A DNA stretch of 64,000 nt from Leifsonia sp. Leaf264 (GCF_001422325.1 NZ_LMMR01000001.1:983886-1047885); one strand, 5' to 3'; shown: positions 45,246 through 53,330, counted from the first letter of the stretch. Notes: generated by a model not told the origin, from the letters alone. Numbers and translations are program-made.

Positions 45246-45757
45246 TGGACGTTCGCCCGATGGTCCCTAGTGACTGGCCGGATGTCCGCGCCATCTTCGC
45301 CGACGGGATCGCCACCGGCCAGGCCACCTTCGAGACCGAGCCCCCGCGCGACTGGGAGCGGTTCGACACGAGCAGACTCAACGACCTCCGGCTGGTGGCG
45401 GTGGCCGCGGACCGGGTGATCGGCTGGGCTGCAGCGACGCCCGCCTCCAACCGACCTGTCTACCGAGGAGTGATCGAGCACTCCGTCTACGTCGCCGCCG
45501 GTGCCCGCGGGACCGGTGTCGGACGGCTGCTCCTCGATGCCTTCATCGCCGCCGCCGACCTGGCTGGATACTGGACCATCCAGTCCTCCGTCTTCCCGGA
45601 GAACACCGCCAGCCTGCGCCTGCACGAGACCGCCGGCTTCCGGACCGTCGGTCGCCGCGAACGGATCGCGCTCATGTCCCACGGGCCCCACGCCGGCGCC
45701 TGGCGAGACACCATCCTCATCGAACGACGCAGCACCACGAACGGAGCAACCCCATGA
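45242..45757 (+). CDS. GNAT acetyltransferase, ArsN1/phosphinothricin-acetyltransferase-like
   Basis: 171 residues, ATGATG start overlapping the arsO stop. GNAT fold with the acetyl-CoA loop ARGTGVGRLLLDAFIAAAD and the PAT-like beginning VRPMVPSDWPDVRAIFADGIATGQATFETEPPRDWERFD. In ars operons such proteins are ArsN1, which N-acetylate the antibiotic arsinothricin. The location supports that role; the alternative is a general amine or phosphinothricin acetyltransferase. Confidence 0.8.
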   Translation: MMDVRPMVPSDWPDVRAIFADGIATGQATFETEPPRDWERFDTSRLNDLRLVAVAADRVIGWAAATPASNRPVYRGVIEHSVYVAAGARGTGVGRLLLDAFIAAADLAGYWTIQSSVFPENTASLRLHETAGFRTVGRRERIALMSHGPHAGAWRDTILIERRSTTNGATP

Positions 45758-46146
45758 CCGAGCCCACCATCCTCTTCGTCTGCGTCCACAACGCCGGCCG
45801 CTCCCAGATGGCCGCAGGCTACGCCCACGCCCTGTCCGGCGGTCGCGTCACCGTCCTGTCGGGAGGGTCGGAGCCCGGAACCGCCATCAACCCGGTCGCG
45901 GTCGAAGCGATGCGCGAGGAGGGCATCGACATCAGTCAAGCCGTCCCCCAGTTGCTGCAGACCGACGATGTCCGCGCCGCCGACGCCGTCATCACCATGG
46001 GCTGCGGTGACGCCTGCCCGATCTTCCCTGGCAAGCGCTACGAGGACTGGGAACTCGAAGACCCCGCCGGTCAGGACATCGACGTGGTTCGGCGTGTCCG
46101 CGACGATATCAAGGTGCGGGTGCAAGAACTTCTCGCAGACATCTGA
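45754..46146 (+). CDS. arsC: Arsenate reductase (LMW phosphatase fold)
   Basis: 130 residues, ATGA overlap. Active-site P-loop C10-VHNAG-R16 and a second redox pair Cys84/Cys88 (MGCGDACPIFPGKRYEDWELEDPAG). It reduces arsenate to arsenite; in actinobacteria such enzymes usually use mycothiol/mycoredoxin or thioredoxin. Last gene of the operon: no ACR3 or ArsB efflux gene follows within the window. Confidence 0.93.
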   Translation: MTEPTILFVCVHNAGRSQMAAGYAHALSGGRVTVLSGGSEPGTAINPVAVEAMREEGIDISQAVPQLLQTDDVRAADAVITMGCGDACPIFPGKRYEDWELEDPAGQDIDVVRRVRDDIKVRVQELLADI

Positions 46147-46271
46147 CCCACGAGGAAGCCCCACGGTCAACGCGGCAGGCCTCTCCTCATTCAACTCTCC
46201 CCCTACTACCCAGCCTCGCCCAGGGGCGCTTCGTGCCCGCTGAGCGGCGAAACGTGGCAGGCTGCCACAAA

Positions 46272-46577
46272 CTACTGGTTGGGGCGCGCCCATTCTTCGA
46301 GGACTTCGACGCTGCCACCGAATGCGAGGTTGGGGCTCTTCTTCGCCATGGCGACGGCGGCTTCCAAGGATTCGAACTCGACCATGGACGCGCCGCGCGC
46401 GATGCCATCGGAGTCGTGCACTCCTGACGAGGTCACAAACTTCCCGCCCGAGGTACGGATCCCGTAATCCTCTTGGACGGCGGCGTTCCAGGCACCCCAT
46501 GCCTCCCGGTTCTCCGCGACACGGTCGGCGGGTACGGGGTCAGGGCCAGCCCGGTAGATGAATAGGAACGACGGCAT
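46272..46577 (-). CDS. YCII-related domain protein
   Basis: 101 residues, MPSFLFIYRAGPDPVPADRVAENREAWGAWNAAVQEDYGIRTSGGKFVTSSG...MVEFESLEAAVAMAKKSPNLAFGGSVEVLEEW. This is the small ferredoxin-like YCII/DGPF fold. Members include sigma-linked and catabolic proteins; role unknown. It lies between the ars operon and a gene-poor stretch. Confidence 0.8.
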   Translation of the reverse strand: MPSFLFIYRAGPDPVPADRVAENREAWGAWNAAVQEDYGIRTSGGKFVTSSGVHDSDGIARGASMVEFESLEAAVAMAKKSPNLAFGGSVEVLEEWARPNQ

Positions 46578-46822
46578 CTGTCAATCATTCCACTCCCCCC
46601 TCGAGAGCAAACCGGATGACGGGCTGATCCTGTTTCAGCAGTATTTGGACTCCGACTCCGCGCGCTGGAGCGACCGGCGGAAGGCTGCGACCCGTGCACT
46701 CGCCGACGCGACAGCAGCCAGTGAATGTCTGTACGACATCCGATTCCGTTTTGCCGCACCCGGCGAGGAGGGCAGCGCGTCGGATCCTCTATGACAGCTC
46801 AACCATCGTCAACTGACGCGGC

Positions 46823-46990
46823 TCACGCGTCTGGGTGCCGGCTGTGGTCCTCGAGGTCGGGCTCGGCCCGCAACACGTCGGCGATCTCCTCCTCCGGCCG
46901 CGGCGGGATGGTCTCGTCAGCCTCGAGCTCAGGAAAGCTGGGCTCATCCGCGGAGGGGATGTGGTGGTCAGGAGTGTTGTCATCGGACAC
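46823..46990 (-). CDS. Small acidic disordered protein
   Basis: 55 residues from a GTG at 46990 with GAAGGA six bases upstream (preferred over ATGs further up). Rich in Asp, Glu, Pro and His (DDNTPDHHIPSADEPSFPELEADETIPP). Probably disordered; similar in style to 9407-9625. Nothing convincing is encoded in 46578-46822. Confidence 0.45.
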   Translation of the reverse strand: MSDDNTPDHHIPSADEPSFPELEADETIPPRPEEEIADVLRAEPDLEDHSRHPDA

Positions 46991-47125
46991 GGCGAATCCT
47001 TCGGTCGGCATCACCGACAGCGTATGCCGATCCTTGATCGGATTCCGAGACACTGGCGCACGGCCGGAATCCGCGAGTTCCTGGTGCCGGGAGCTACGCG
47101 GCTAGAACAACCTGCCGCGCCCGCT

Positions 47126-47179
47126 CACGCCACGCCACGCCACGCCACGCCACGCCACGCCACGCCACGCCACGCCACG
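47126..47179. repeat. Pentanucleotide tandem repeat (CACGC), ten perfect copies
   Basis: CACGC is repeated ten times without error from 47126 to 47175, followed by a partial copy to 47179. It lies between the small acidic gene and the hydrolase gene (stop at 47230). A length of five bases means copy-number changes would shift a reading frame, but no gene clearly crosses it. Directly left of it (47102-47125) one minus-strand frame reads SGRGRLF then stop, as at the end of the gene at 11689-11874. Confidence 0.95.
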
Positions 47180-47229
47180 AGGAGCGGATCCCATAGACAG
47201 CTCTGGCGCTGTCGTCTAGAAGCCATTCG

Positions 47230-48051
47230 CTAACCAGCAAAGAATGTCTCCAGCCGCTGCGCCACAATACGTGGAGAACTCTCATCGGGAGCATTGTGGT
47301 CAGCACCGTCAAGCATCGCCACGCGAGCAGTTGGGATCATCCGTTGCAGAGGATCGAGTACCCCAGTGAGATACGTGGGAGTCTTCGAGCCACCGAGGAG
47401 AAGCGTGTCGGCGGTGATCTCTGCGTAGTTCGCTCCGTCGGAGTCGAGTCTCATGATCTCCCTGATCTCAGGTGGTGTGGTCGGCATCAGGCTCCGCATC
47501 TCCGCGCCATTCCTCCCACCCACCATGAGAGCGCTGAGAGCACTGAACACGAAGCGAGGGGTTGAGGCCGGAAACGGAGTCAATCGAGTCCGTTTGAGGA
47601 ACAGGGACATCGCAGCGATGTGACGGTTCGCGGCAAGGAGTTCCTCGAATTCAGGCAGGAATGACGCATCGAAAGAGCCGTTGAGGGACACGCCGGGTTC
47701 ATAGACGGCGAGTTGCTGGATGCGACGATCCCCGCGCGCCGCCTGAAGCGCGATCAGGCCGCCGTAGCTGTGACCGAACACGAGTCCGGCATGCTCGGCG
47801 CGTTGAACCGCTCGCAGATCCTCGATCTCGCGGTCAAGCCCATACGCAGCGCCTTGGGGGCCGCTAGCGCCGCGCCCTCGCCGGTCGATCACTGAAACCG
47901 CGAAACGGTGGGCAAGCTCGCCTACTAGCCGGCGATAGTTGTGGGCCATCCGGTTATTGCCGGGCACGATCACCAGACCCGGACCAGTACCCACGTGCGC
48001 ATAACTGATCTCGGTGCCGTCACGTGAAACAACTGATCGATATTCCGCCAT
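47230..48051 (-). CDS. Alpha/beta-fold hydrolase
   Basis: 273 residues. Starts with AEYRSVVSRDGTEISYAHVGTGPGLVIVPGNN, then DRRGRGASGPQG, nucleophile elbow GHSYGG, late Asp and a His in LDGADHNAPDES. Oxyanion region is VPGNN rather than the usual HG. Cytosolic esterase or lyase-type hydrolase; substrate unknown. Confidence 0.87.
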   Translation of the reverse strand: MAEYRSVVSRDGTEISYAHVGTGPGLVIVPGNNRMAHNYRRLVGELAHRFAVSVIDRRGRGASGPQGAAYGLDREIEDLRAVQRAEHAGLVFGHSYGGLIALQAARGDRRIQQLAVYEPGVSLNGSFDASFLPEFEELLAANRHIAAMSLFLKRTRLTPFPASTPRFVFSALSALMVGGRNGAEMRSLMPTTPPEIREIMRLDSDGANYAEITADTLLLGGSKTPTYLTGVLDPLQRMIPTARVAMLDGADHNAPDESSPRIVAQRLETFFAG

Positions 48052-48212
48052 CCAACAAGTCTGATGGCCGGTACTTTCATCGCTCTCACGCTGCGCTTAC
48101 ACGGCAGCGTTCGCGGTGCCGGGCCGGCGGACAGCGGACAGCCGCAGAGGGATCGCTCACCGGGACAGTGCAGGCTCGATACCACGGCAGGCACGACCAG
48201 CACGTGGTTTCG

Positions 48213-49889
48213 TCATGCCACCTCCACGCGCTGGGCATCTTCGACCTCCACGCGCTGGGCATCTTCGACATGAGCTGATCCTGCAGGGACGACGCCGGTG
48301 GTCGGCTGGCCGAGTTCGCCAGGAGGAATGGGTGCGAGTGTGTCAGCGAAGAAGAACCGAGAGATCCGAGCTCGCAGTACGTTCACTGGCCGGAGTCGCC
48401 CGCGTTCATCAGGGCGGGCCTGGTATGGGTTCTGGTCGTTGGCGCTCTGGAGGCTCCATCGTTCGTAGGTGTCCACCGCTTGATGGATTTCCGTGTACTC
48501 GCCGCCGGGGAGCCGTACGATCCGTCCTGTCTCGAATCCGTGCAGCAGCAACTCGCGGTCCTTGTTCTGCAGCGCGAGGCAGATGCGTCTGGTCAGAACG
48601 AAGGCGATGATCGGTCCGACGAGCAGCAAGACCTGGAACGTGTGGACGACGCTCTCGATTCCGAGCCGGAAATGCGTCGCAGCGATGTCGGCGCTCCCCG
48701 CTCCCCACAGAGCTCCGAAGAACACGATCCCGGCAACACCGAATCCTGTACGGCCCGGAGTGTTTCGGGGTCGGTCGAGGAGGTTGTGGTCGCGACTGTC
48801 ACCGGTTGTCCATTCCTCAATGAACGGATAGGCCACCACTGCCAGGAGGAAGAGGCTGACGACGACCAGCGGTATCAGGATTGCGAGCGTCCACGTGTGT
48901 CCGAGCCATTCGACCTCCCAGCCCGGCGGCACGAGACGCAGAGCACCGTCGAGGAAGCCGGTGTACCAGTCCGGTTGGCTGCCTGCGGAGGCGTCTCCTG
49001 GGGACGACGGACCGTACAGCCAGGATGGGCCGATCGTCACTGTTGCCGATATGAGGACGAGAAGTCCGCTGACGATCGCGAAGAGACCGAATGCTCGGGT
49101 CGCAGCTGCCGGCCAGAGGGTGAGGCCCACCACGTTGCGTTCCGTCCTTCCCGGACCTGCGAACTGGGCTGGCTTGCGCGACCATCCGACCCGGATGCGT
49201 GCGGCGAGCAAGAGGATCAGGGCGCCCGGCACCAGTGCAACATGGATCGGGTAGAGGTTCTCGATGATTGACCCGGGGAACTCGCCTCCGAACAGAATGG
49301 ATGCGAGGGACGTCCCGACGACCGGTATGCCGAGCACGATGCCTTCGACGATGCGAAGACCAGTCCCCGCGAGCACGTCGTCCGGGAGCGCGTACCCGCT
49401 CCACCCTCCGACGAGCGCGACGATGAGGGTCAAGAACAGGAGGACCCAGCCGAGTCGTCGCGGACGTCGGAACCCACCGGTGAAGTAGGTGACGAGGAGC
49501 TGCAGGATCAGGGATGCCGGCAGGAGAAGCGCCGCCCAGTGGTGCGCCTGACGTATGAGCATTCCGCCTTGGACCTCGAATGAGATGTTCATCGTGGACC
49601 GCATTGCTTCGGACATCGTCACCCCATCCAGTGGGGCGTACCGCCCGTTGTAGATGACGGGGGCGCTGGAGGGTTCGTAGAGGAGCGTCAGGAACACGCC
49701 GGTGACGAAGATGACGGCGACGCAGGCCATCGAGACCACGCCGAACATGTTCGTCCAGTGCAGTGGAACACGCCGGGTGCGGAGCTCGGCGACGAAGGAG
49801 CTCAGCCTTCCGCCAAGCGGAGTGGTTGCGAGCAGGTGAGCTGCGCGGTCGGTGAGGGGCCGCCTCGGCGCACGTCGGTCAATGGGCAT
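48213..49889 (-). CDS. Divergent QcrB-like cytochrome b lacking one heme's ligands
   Basis: 558 residues from the ATG at 49889, overlapping the upstream dehydrogenase gene by 11 bases. About nine membrane segments match actinobacterial QcrB: RQAHHWAAL in helix B, NLYPIHVALVPGA in helix D, GPGRTERNVVG, and the quinol-site PDWY at 306-309. Helix B keeps His116/117 and helix D His216 (one heme pair), but the second pair is replaced by Gln130 and Arg231, 14 and 15 residues further on. No Rieske or cytochrome c gene is adjacent. The C-terminus carries a duplicated VEDAQRVE octapeptide. Confidence 0.85.
   Translation of the reverse strand: MPIDRRAPRRPLTDRAAHLLATTPLGGRLSSFVAELRTRRVPLHWTNMFGVVSMACVAVIFVTGVFLTLLYEPSSAPVIYNGRYAPLDGVTMSEAMRSTMNISFEVQGGMLIRQAHHWAALLLPASLILQLLVTYFTGGFRRPRRLGWVLLFLTLIVALVGGWSGYALPDDVLAGTGLRIVEGIVLGIPVVGTSLASILFGGEFPGSIIENLYPIHVALVPGALILLLAARIRVGWSRKPAQFAGPGRTERNVVGLTLWPAAATRAFGLFAIVSGLLVLISATVTIGPSWLYGPSSPGDASAGSQPDWYTGFLDGALRLVPPGWEVEWLGHTWTLAILIPLVVVSLFLLAVVAYPFIEEWTTGDSRDHNLLDRPRNTPGRTGFGVAGIVFFGALWGAGSADIAATHFRLGIESVVHTFQVLLLVGPIIAFVLTRRICLALQNKDRELLLHGFETGRIVRLPGGEYTEIHQAVDTYERWSLQSANDQNPYQARPDERGRLRPVNVLRARISRFFFADTLAPIPPGELGQPTTGVVPAGSAHVEDAQRVEVEDAQRVEVA
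48222..48269. repeat. 24-bp perfect tandem duplication in cytochrome b 3' end
   Basis: The 24-base unit at 48222-48245 is repeated exactly at 48246-48269. It encodes VEDAQRVE twice in frame at the extreme C-terminus of the cytochrome b, just before the stop. Being in frame, it lengthens the tail without disrupting the gene. Confidence 0.95.
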
Positions 49890-51231
49890 CAGAAGCTCCG
49901 ACCCGCGGTATGTCGAGTGTCGGATCACCGCCGCGCACGAATGCTTCCCGGGGATGCTGGACAGACAGCAGGGAGACGATGTCCCTTCCGAACAGCAGTG
50001 CTGAGAACCAGACGAGCAGTACCCGCACCTTGCGTTCCCATGTCGGTATCGCCAGGACGTGGTAGCCGCGGTGCATCAGCCAGGCGAGCAGGCCGGTCAC
50101 GGTGAGGCTCCGGTACTGGAAGATGCCTCGGCCGATGCCCAGGGTCGCGACGACCCCGAGGCTGTGGTGGACGTAGTCCCGGGTGCGCCCGCCGCGGATG
50201 CTGGCCGCGATGTTCTTCGCGAGGTGCTTGCCCTGCCTGACCGCGTGTTGGGCGTTGGGAACCGTTCGTGCGCCCGGCAACGGCGATGCGAGGTCGGGAA
50301 CTGCCGCGTCGTCGCCCGCAGCCCATGCGTCTGCGACGGGGTCGCTGTCGGTTCCGACGCGGAGGTCGGCACGAACGATCACGGAGCCGCGGGCATCGAT
50401 CGGGAGGTCGGTGTGCTGTGCGACGATCGGGTTTGCGGCATTTCCGGCTGTCCACACGACGAGGGGCGAGTCGAATCGTTCCCCGGTTGACAGGATGACG
50501 TGGCCGCTGTCGACGGACAGCAGCTGGCTGTTGAGGTGCACGTGCGCCCCGCGTTCCTCGAGAGAACGCACAACCCATGCTCCTGCCTTGTCCGTGACTT
50601 CGGGGAGTATCCGGCCGGAGGCCTCCACGAGGTGAAGACCGAGCTCGGAGAAACTCACCTCCGGGTACGACTTCAGCAGCGCGGTCGCGAGTGAGAGCAG
50701 CTCTGCACATGCTTCGACGCCGGCGAACCCGCCGCCCACGACGGTGACGGTCAGGAGGCGGGACCGATCTGGTCCGGCAGGCATGGTGGATGCGCGGTCG
50801 AACGCCGTCAGCAGGCGGTCGCGGATCGCGACAGCCTCTTCGACGTGTTTCAGGCCGATCGCTTCGTCACTCAGGCCCGGGATAGGGAACTTGCGAGTGA
50901 CGGCGCCGGCAGTCACAACGATGATGTCGTAGCCGACTGCGAACTCGGGCCCGTCCTTCGGCGCAGCGACTACGGTCTTCGTCGCATGGTCGATTCGGAT
51001 GACAGTCGCAGAGATGAGCTTGGTGCGTCGTAGATGGCTTCGCAGCGAGACTGCGGCGTGGCGAGCTTCGATGGACCCCGCTGCGACTTCGGGCAGGAAG
51101 GGTTGGTAGGTCATGTACGGGCGGGGATCGATGATCGTGATCTCAGCCTCATCACGACGGAGCTTCTTCTCCAACTTCCACGCCGTGTAGAACCCGGCAT
51201 AGCCTCCGCCTACAACAAGAATCTTCCTCAC
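49879..51231 (-). CDS. ndh: Type II NADH dehydrogenase-like NAD(P)/FAD oxidoreductase
   Basis: 450 residues. FAD-binding VVGGGYAGFYTAWKLEKKL at the N-terminus, MTYQPFLPEVAAGSIEARHA (typical NDH-2 block), NAD-binding TVVGGGFAGVEACAELL near 168, and WAAGDDAAVPD...NAQHAVRQGKHLAKNI. A C-terminal amphipathic segment should tether it to the inner face of the membrane. NDH-2 passes electrons from NADH to quinone without proton pumping. It leads the operon with the cytochrome b and has an ECF41-like promoter 24 bp upstream. Confidence 0.87.
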   Translation of the reverse strand: MRKILVVGGGYAGFYTAWKLEKKLRRDEAEITIIDPRPYMTYQPFLPEVAAGSIEARHAAVSLRSHLRRTKLISATVIRIDHATKTVVAAPKDGPEFAVGYDIIVVTAGAVTRKFPIPGLSDEAIGLKHVEEAVAIRDRLLTAFDRASTMPAGPDRSRLLTVTVVGGGFAGVEACAELLSLATALLKSYPEVSFSELGLHLVEASGRILPEVTDKAGAWVVRSLEERGAHVHLNSQLLSVDSGHVILSTGERFDSPLVVWTAGNAANPIVAQHTDLPIDARGSVIVRADLRVGTDSDPVADAWAAGDDAAVPDLASPLPGARTVPNAQHAVRQGKHLAKNIAASIRGGRTRDYVHHSLGVVATLGIGRGIFQYRSLTVTGLLAWLMHRGYHVLAIPTWERKVRVLLVWFSALLFGRDIVSLLSVQHPREAFVRGGDPTLDIPRVGASDAH

Positions 51232-51254
51232 GATCGTCTCCTCTCACTAAGTAG

Positions 51255-51281
51255 GACCGGATGCCGAACGAATCTGTGACC
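51255..51281 (-). promoter_or_regulatory. ECF41-type promoter of ndh/cytochrome b operon
   Basis: On the minus strand GGTCACA is followed after exactly 16 bases by GGTC, 24 bases before the ndh start at 51231. Same bipartite element as seven others in 51-58 kb. The first base of the -35 box is G here rather than C/T. Confidence 0.65.
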
Positions 51282-51312
51282 GGTGAGGACCGTCCGCGGC
51301 GATGCTCGGCCG

Positions 51313-51762
51313 CTACACGGTGTTCCAGTGACGCTGGGTCTCCGGATGAAGGCGAATCCACACCATGCTGATCAGCTCGCCCGCGAAGTCGACGGTCATC
51401 GCCGCGGTCGCTGTGCCGTCTCGGCTGAGTACGAGACCGGCCTGCCCATTCACGGAGCGCTCGACGATGACCAAGCCGTCTCGGCTTCGCATGCCGTGGC
51501 GCAGCAGCGCGACGGCGTCATCGGTTCCTCTCACCACCCTGATCGTCGGTGGAGTCGTCTCGCCGGAGTCCACGACGACCGTTATTCCGGGATCGAGGAG
51601 AGCAGCGAGGTCCGCCGCATCCGCGTGCTCAGCTGCCAGACGGAACCTGCGCACTGCTCTGTAGTGCATGGGTCTGGCCAGCCATTCCCACATGGTGGGC
51701 CAGGCACGGCTGGTGCCAGCCGCATCGTTCCGGATCTGCTGTTTCGACGTGAGTGTCATCAT
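51313..51762 (-). CDS. Free-standing SnoaL-like protein related to ECF41 C-terminal domain
   Basis: 149 residues from the ATG at 51762, overlapping the upstream gene (ATGA). The fold is NTF2/SnoaL: AAEHADAADLAALLDPGITVVVDSGE...VNGQAGLVLSRDGTATAAMTVDFAGELISMVWIRLHPETQRHWN. It resembles the fused C-terminal domain of the sigma factor at 53778 and the protein at 53429 (shared VNGQxGL and W..N ending). No sigma domains are present. Possible regulator or ligand-binding partner. Confidence 0.75.
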   Translation of the reverse strand: MMTLTSKQQIRNDAAGTSRAWPTMWEWLARPMHYRAVRRFRLAAEHADAADLAALLDPGITVVVDSGETTPPTIRVVRGTDDAVALLRHGMRSRDGLVIVERSVNGQAGLVLSRDGTATAAMTVDFAGELISMVWIRLHPETQRHWNTV

Positions 51763-52367
51763 GCACCCCTGCTACCAGCGATGACCGCACGGACGCGGCG
51801 ACGCTGGTAAGCGAACGTTGCCACCAACACGAGGATGCCTGCGAGCACGCCAGACCCCGTGGCGGCCGTATTCGACGCACCGACTCCGACGCTCAAGGCG
51901 AGAGCCGTGATCGCACCGCCCAGCACGGCGTTGACCACGCCGATCATGCTGGCCATTCCGAAGAGGATGGACCACTTGGAATAGTGCACACCGTATTTCC
52001 CGGTGGTGAGGGGATCCTCCTCGGTGAAGAACGTTGAGGCGTACGGGCCGAGGGTGGCGTAGTGAGCTCGGATCCGTTCCATCCGGCGTGCGACCGTGAT
52101 GTTCTCGATGGTGGTGTCCACCAGGCGTACGACCGTGAACCATCCGAGGACCCAGATGGTGGGGAGGACCGTGAAGGCGAGTGGGCCGAGGAGACCCTCG
52201 GAACTGCTCGTGAACCCGATCGCCACCAGGCCACCGGACAGTGTGGACAGATAGACCATGCAGCGAGTTCCGGCTTCACTGATCGTGGAACTGGCGATCG
52301 ACTGGAGCAGGAATTGCTCAGATCCCAGCGCACCCAACAGGGCGGGAGCATCCTTCTCTTCGGACAT
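51759..52367 (-). CDS. Polytopic membrane protein in ECF41-linked operon
   Basis: 202 residues from the ATG at 52367 (GGAG upstream). Polar N-terminus (MSEEKDAPALLGALGSEQFLLQSIASSTISEAGTRCMVYLSTLSGG) then four hydrophobic segments with a ~45-residue cytoplasmic loop between segments 2 and 3 (TIENITVARRMERIRAHYATLGPYASTFF). Not recognised. Co-transcribed with the SnoaL protein from an ECF41-type promoter. Confidence 0.75.
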   Translation of the reverse strand: MSEEKDAPALLGALGSEQFLLQSIASSTISEAGTRCMVYLSTLSGGLVAIGFTSSSEGLLGPLAFTVLPTIWVLGWFTVVRLVDTTIENITVARRMERIRAHYATLGPYASTFFTEEDPLTTGKYGVHYSKWSILFGMASMIGVVNAVLGGAITALALSVGVGASNTAATGSGVLAGILVLVATFAYQRRRVRAVIAGSRGA

Positions 52368-52410
52368 CTTCTGACTCCATTCCCGCGGGTATCGGCCCGC
52401 AAACTACGAC

Positions 52411-52437
52411 GACCGGCGGCGCACTCCCTCCGTGACA
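52411..52437 (-). promoter_or_regulatory. ECF41-type promoter of membrane/SnoaL operon
   Basis: On the minus strand TGTCACG, 16 bases, GGTC; 44 bases before the start at 52367. Matches the shared element except for the last base of the -35 box (G instead of A). Confidence 0.65.
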
Positions 52438-52571
52438 GTCGCACGGTGGTTCCCTTCGGCGGGCCAGCCGGTCACGCCCGAGGGAGCGCATGCCGGCGTC
52501 TCTCACGTGGCGTGACGCGGGCTGACCCTCCGGGGGGGGCGGATGCTGAAAGCCCTGGATGCGCTGGCGCG

Positions 52572-53330
52572 CTACACGGCTGTCGGCTGGGCGGCGAGCC
52601 AGTCCGCGAACGTGGTGGTCGAGAGCTGGGCGTCGGCGCTCTCGGGCACAAGCTCGGTGCCTGTGATCTTCGTGCCGAAGTAGGTGGCCTCAGGGTCGCC
52701 GATCACGACCCGGGAGTCGCCATTGGCTGCCATGGCAATACGCACGAGCTCGTCCTGGGGAATGCGCTCGGGTCCACCGACTTCGACCGTGCCGTTGATT
52801 GGATCGTTGGCCGCGACGCGGGCGACTGCCGCCGAGACGTCCGCTGCCGCAATCGGCTGCATGAGTCCTGTGGACAGGCGTGCAGTGCCGCCGACGGTCG
52901 CTTCGTCAGCGATCCGTCCCACGAACTCGAAGAACTGCGTGGCCCGAACGATCGAGTAGGGCAGTCCCGACTCCTTGATCAGTTTCTCCTGAGCCACCTT
53001 CGCCCGTAGGTAGCCGCTGCTCGGCAGGCGCTCGGCGCCCACGATCGACAGGGCCAGGTGATGGGTGACGCCGGCCTCACGCTCAGCAGCGAGCAGGTTG
53101 GCGGTCGACGTGGTGAAGAACGCGAGCACGTCGTCATCAGCGAACGACGGCGAGTTCGACACGTCGACAACCACCTGTGCGCCACCGAGCATTTCCGCCA
53201 ATCCCTCCCCCGTGATGGTGTTCACACCCGAGTTCGGCGACGCAGCAACGGCCTCGTGGCCGTGTTGGGCGAGGCGCTCGACGACCTTGGACCCGATGAG
53301 GCCGGTACCTCCGATGACGACGATCTTCAT
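52572..53330 (-). CDS. NmrA-like NAD(P)-binding oxidoreductase (COE protein of ECF41)
   Basis: 252 residues from the ATG at 53330 (MKIVVIGGTGLIGSKVVERLAQHGHEAVAA). Atypical SDR/NmrA fold with GGTGxIG dinucleotide site, VVDVSNSP and HLALSIVGAERLPSSGYLRAKVAQEKL (YxxxK present as YLRAK). ECF41 sigma genes are typically next to 'COE' genes (carboxymuconolactone decarboxylase, oxidoreductase or epimerase); this is the oxidoreductase type. It has its own ECF41-type promoter. Confidence 0.88.
   Translation of the reverse strand: MKIVVIGGTGLIGSKVVERLAQHGHEAVAASPNSGVNTITGEGLAEMLGGAQVVVDVSNSPSFADDDVLAFFTTSTANLLAAEREAGVTHHLALSIVGAERLPSSGYLRAKVAQEKLIKESGLPYSIVRATQFFEFVGRIADEATVGGTARLSTGLMQPIAAADVSAAVARVAANDPINGTVEVGGPERIPQDELVRIAMAANGDSRVVIGDPEATYFGTKITGTELVPESADAQLSTTTFADWLAAQPTAV

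Noticed and set aside
46558..46794. 78-codon plus-strand frame after the YCII gene
   Set aside because: It starts antisense inside the YCII gene, has no ribosome site and no recognisable features; the middle part looks natural but the evidence is too weak to list.
47126..47179. CRISPR-like array
   Set aside because: The unit is five bases without spacers; a simple tandem repeat.
47094..47312. Minus-strand frame crossing the CACGC repeat, encoding repeated WRGVA
   Set aside because: The periodic peptide is just the repeat translated; no ribosome site, and it overlaps the end of the hydrolase gene.
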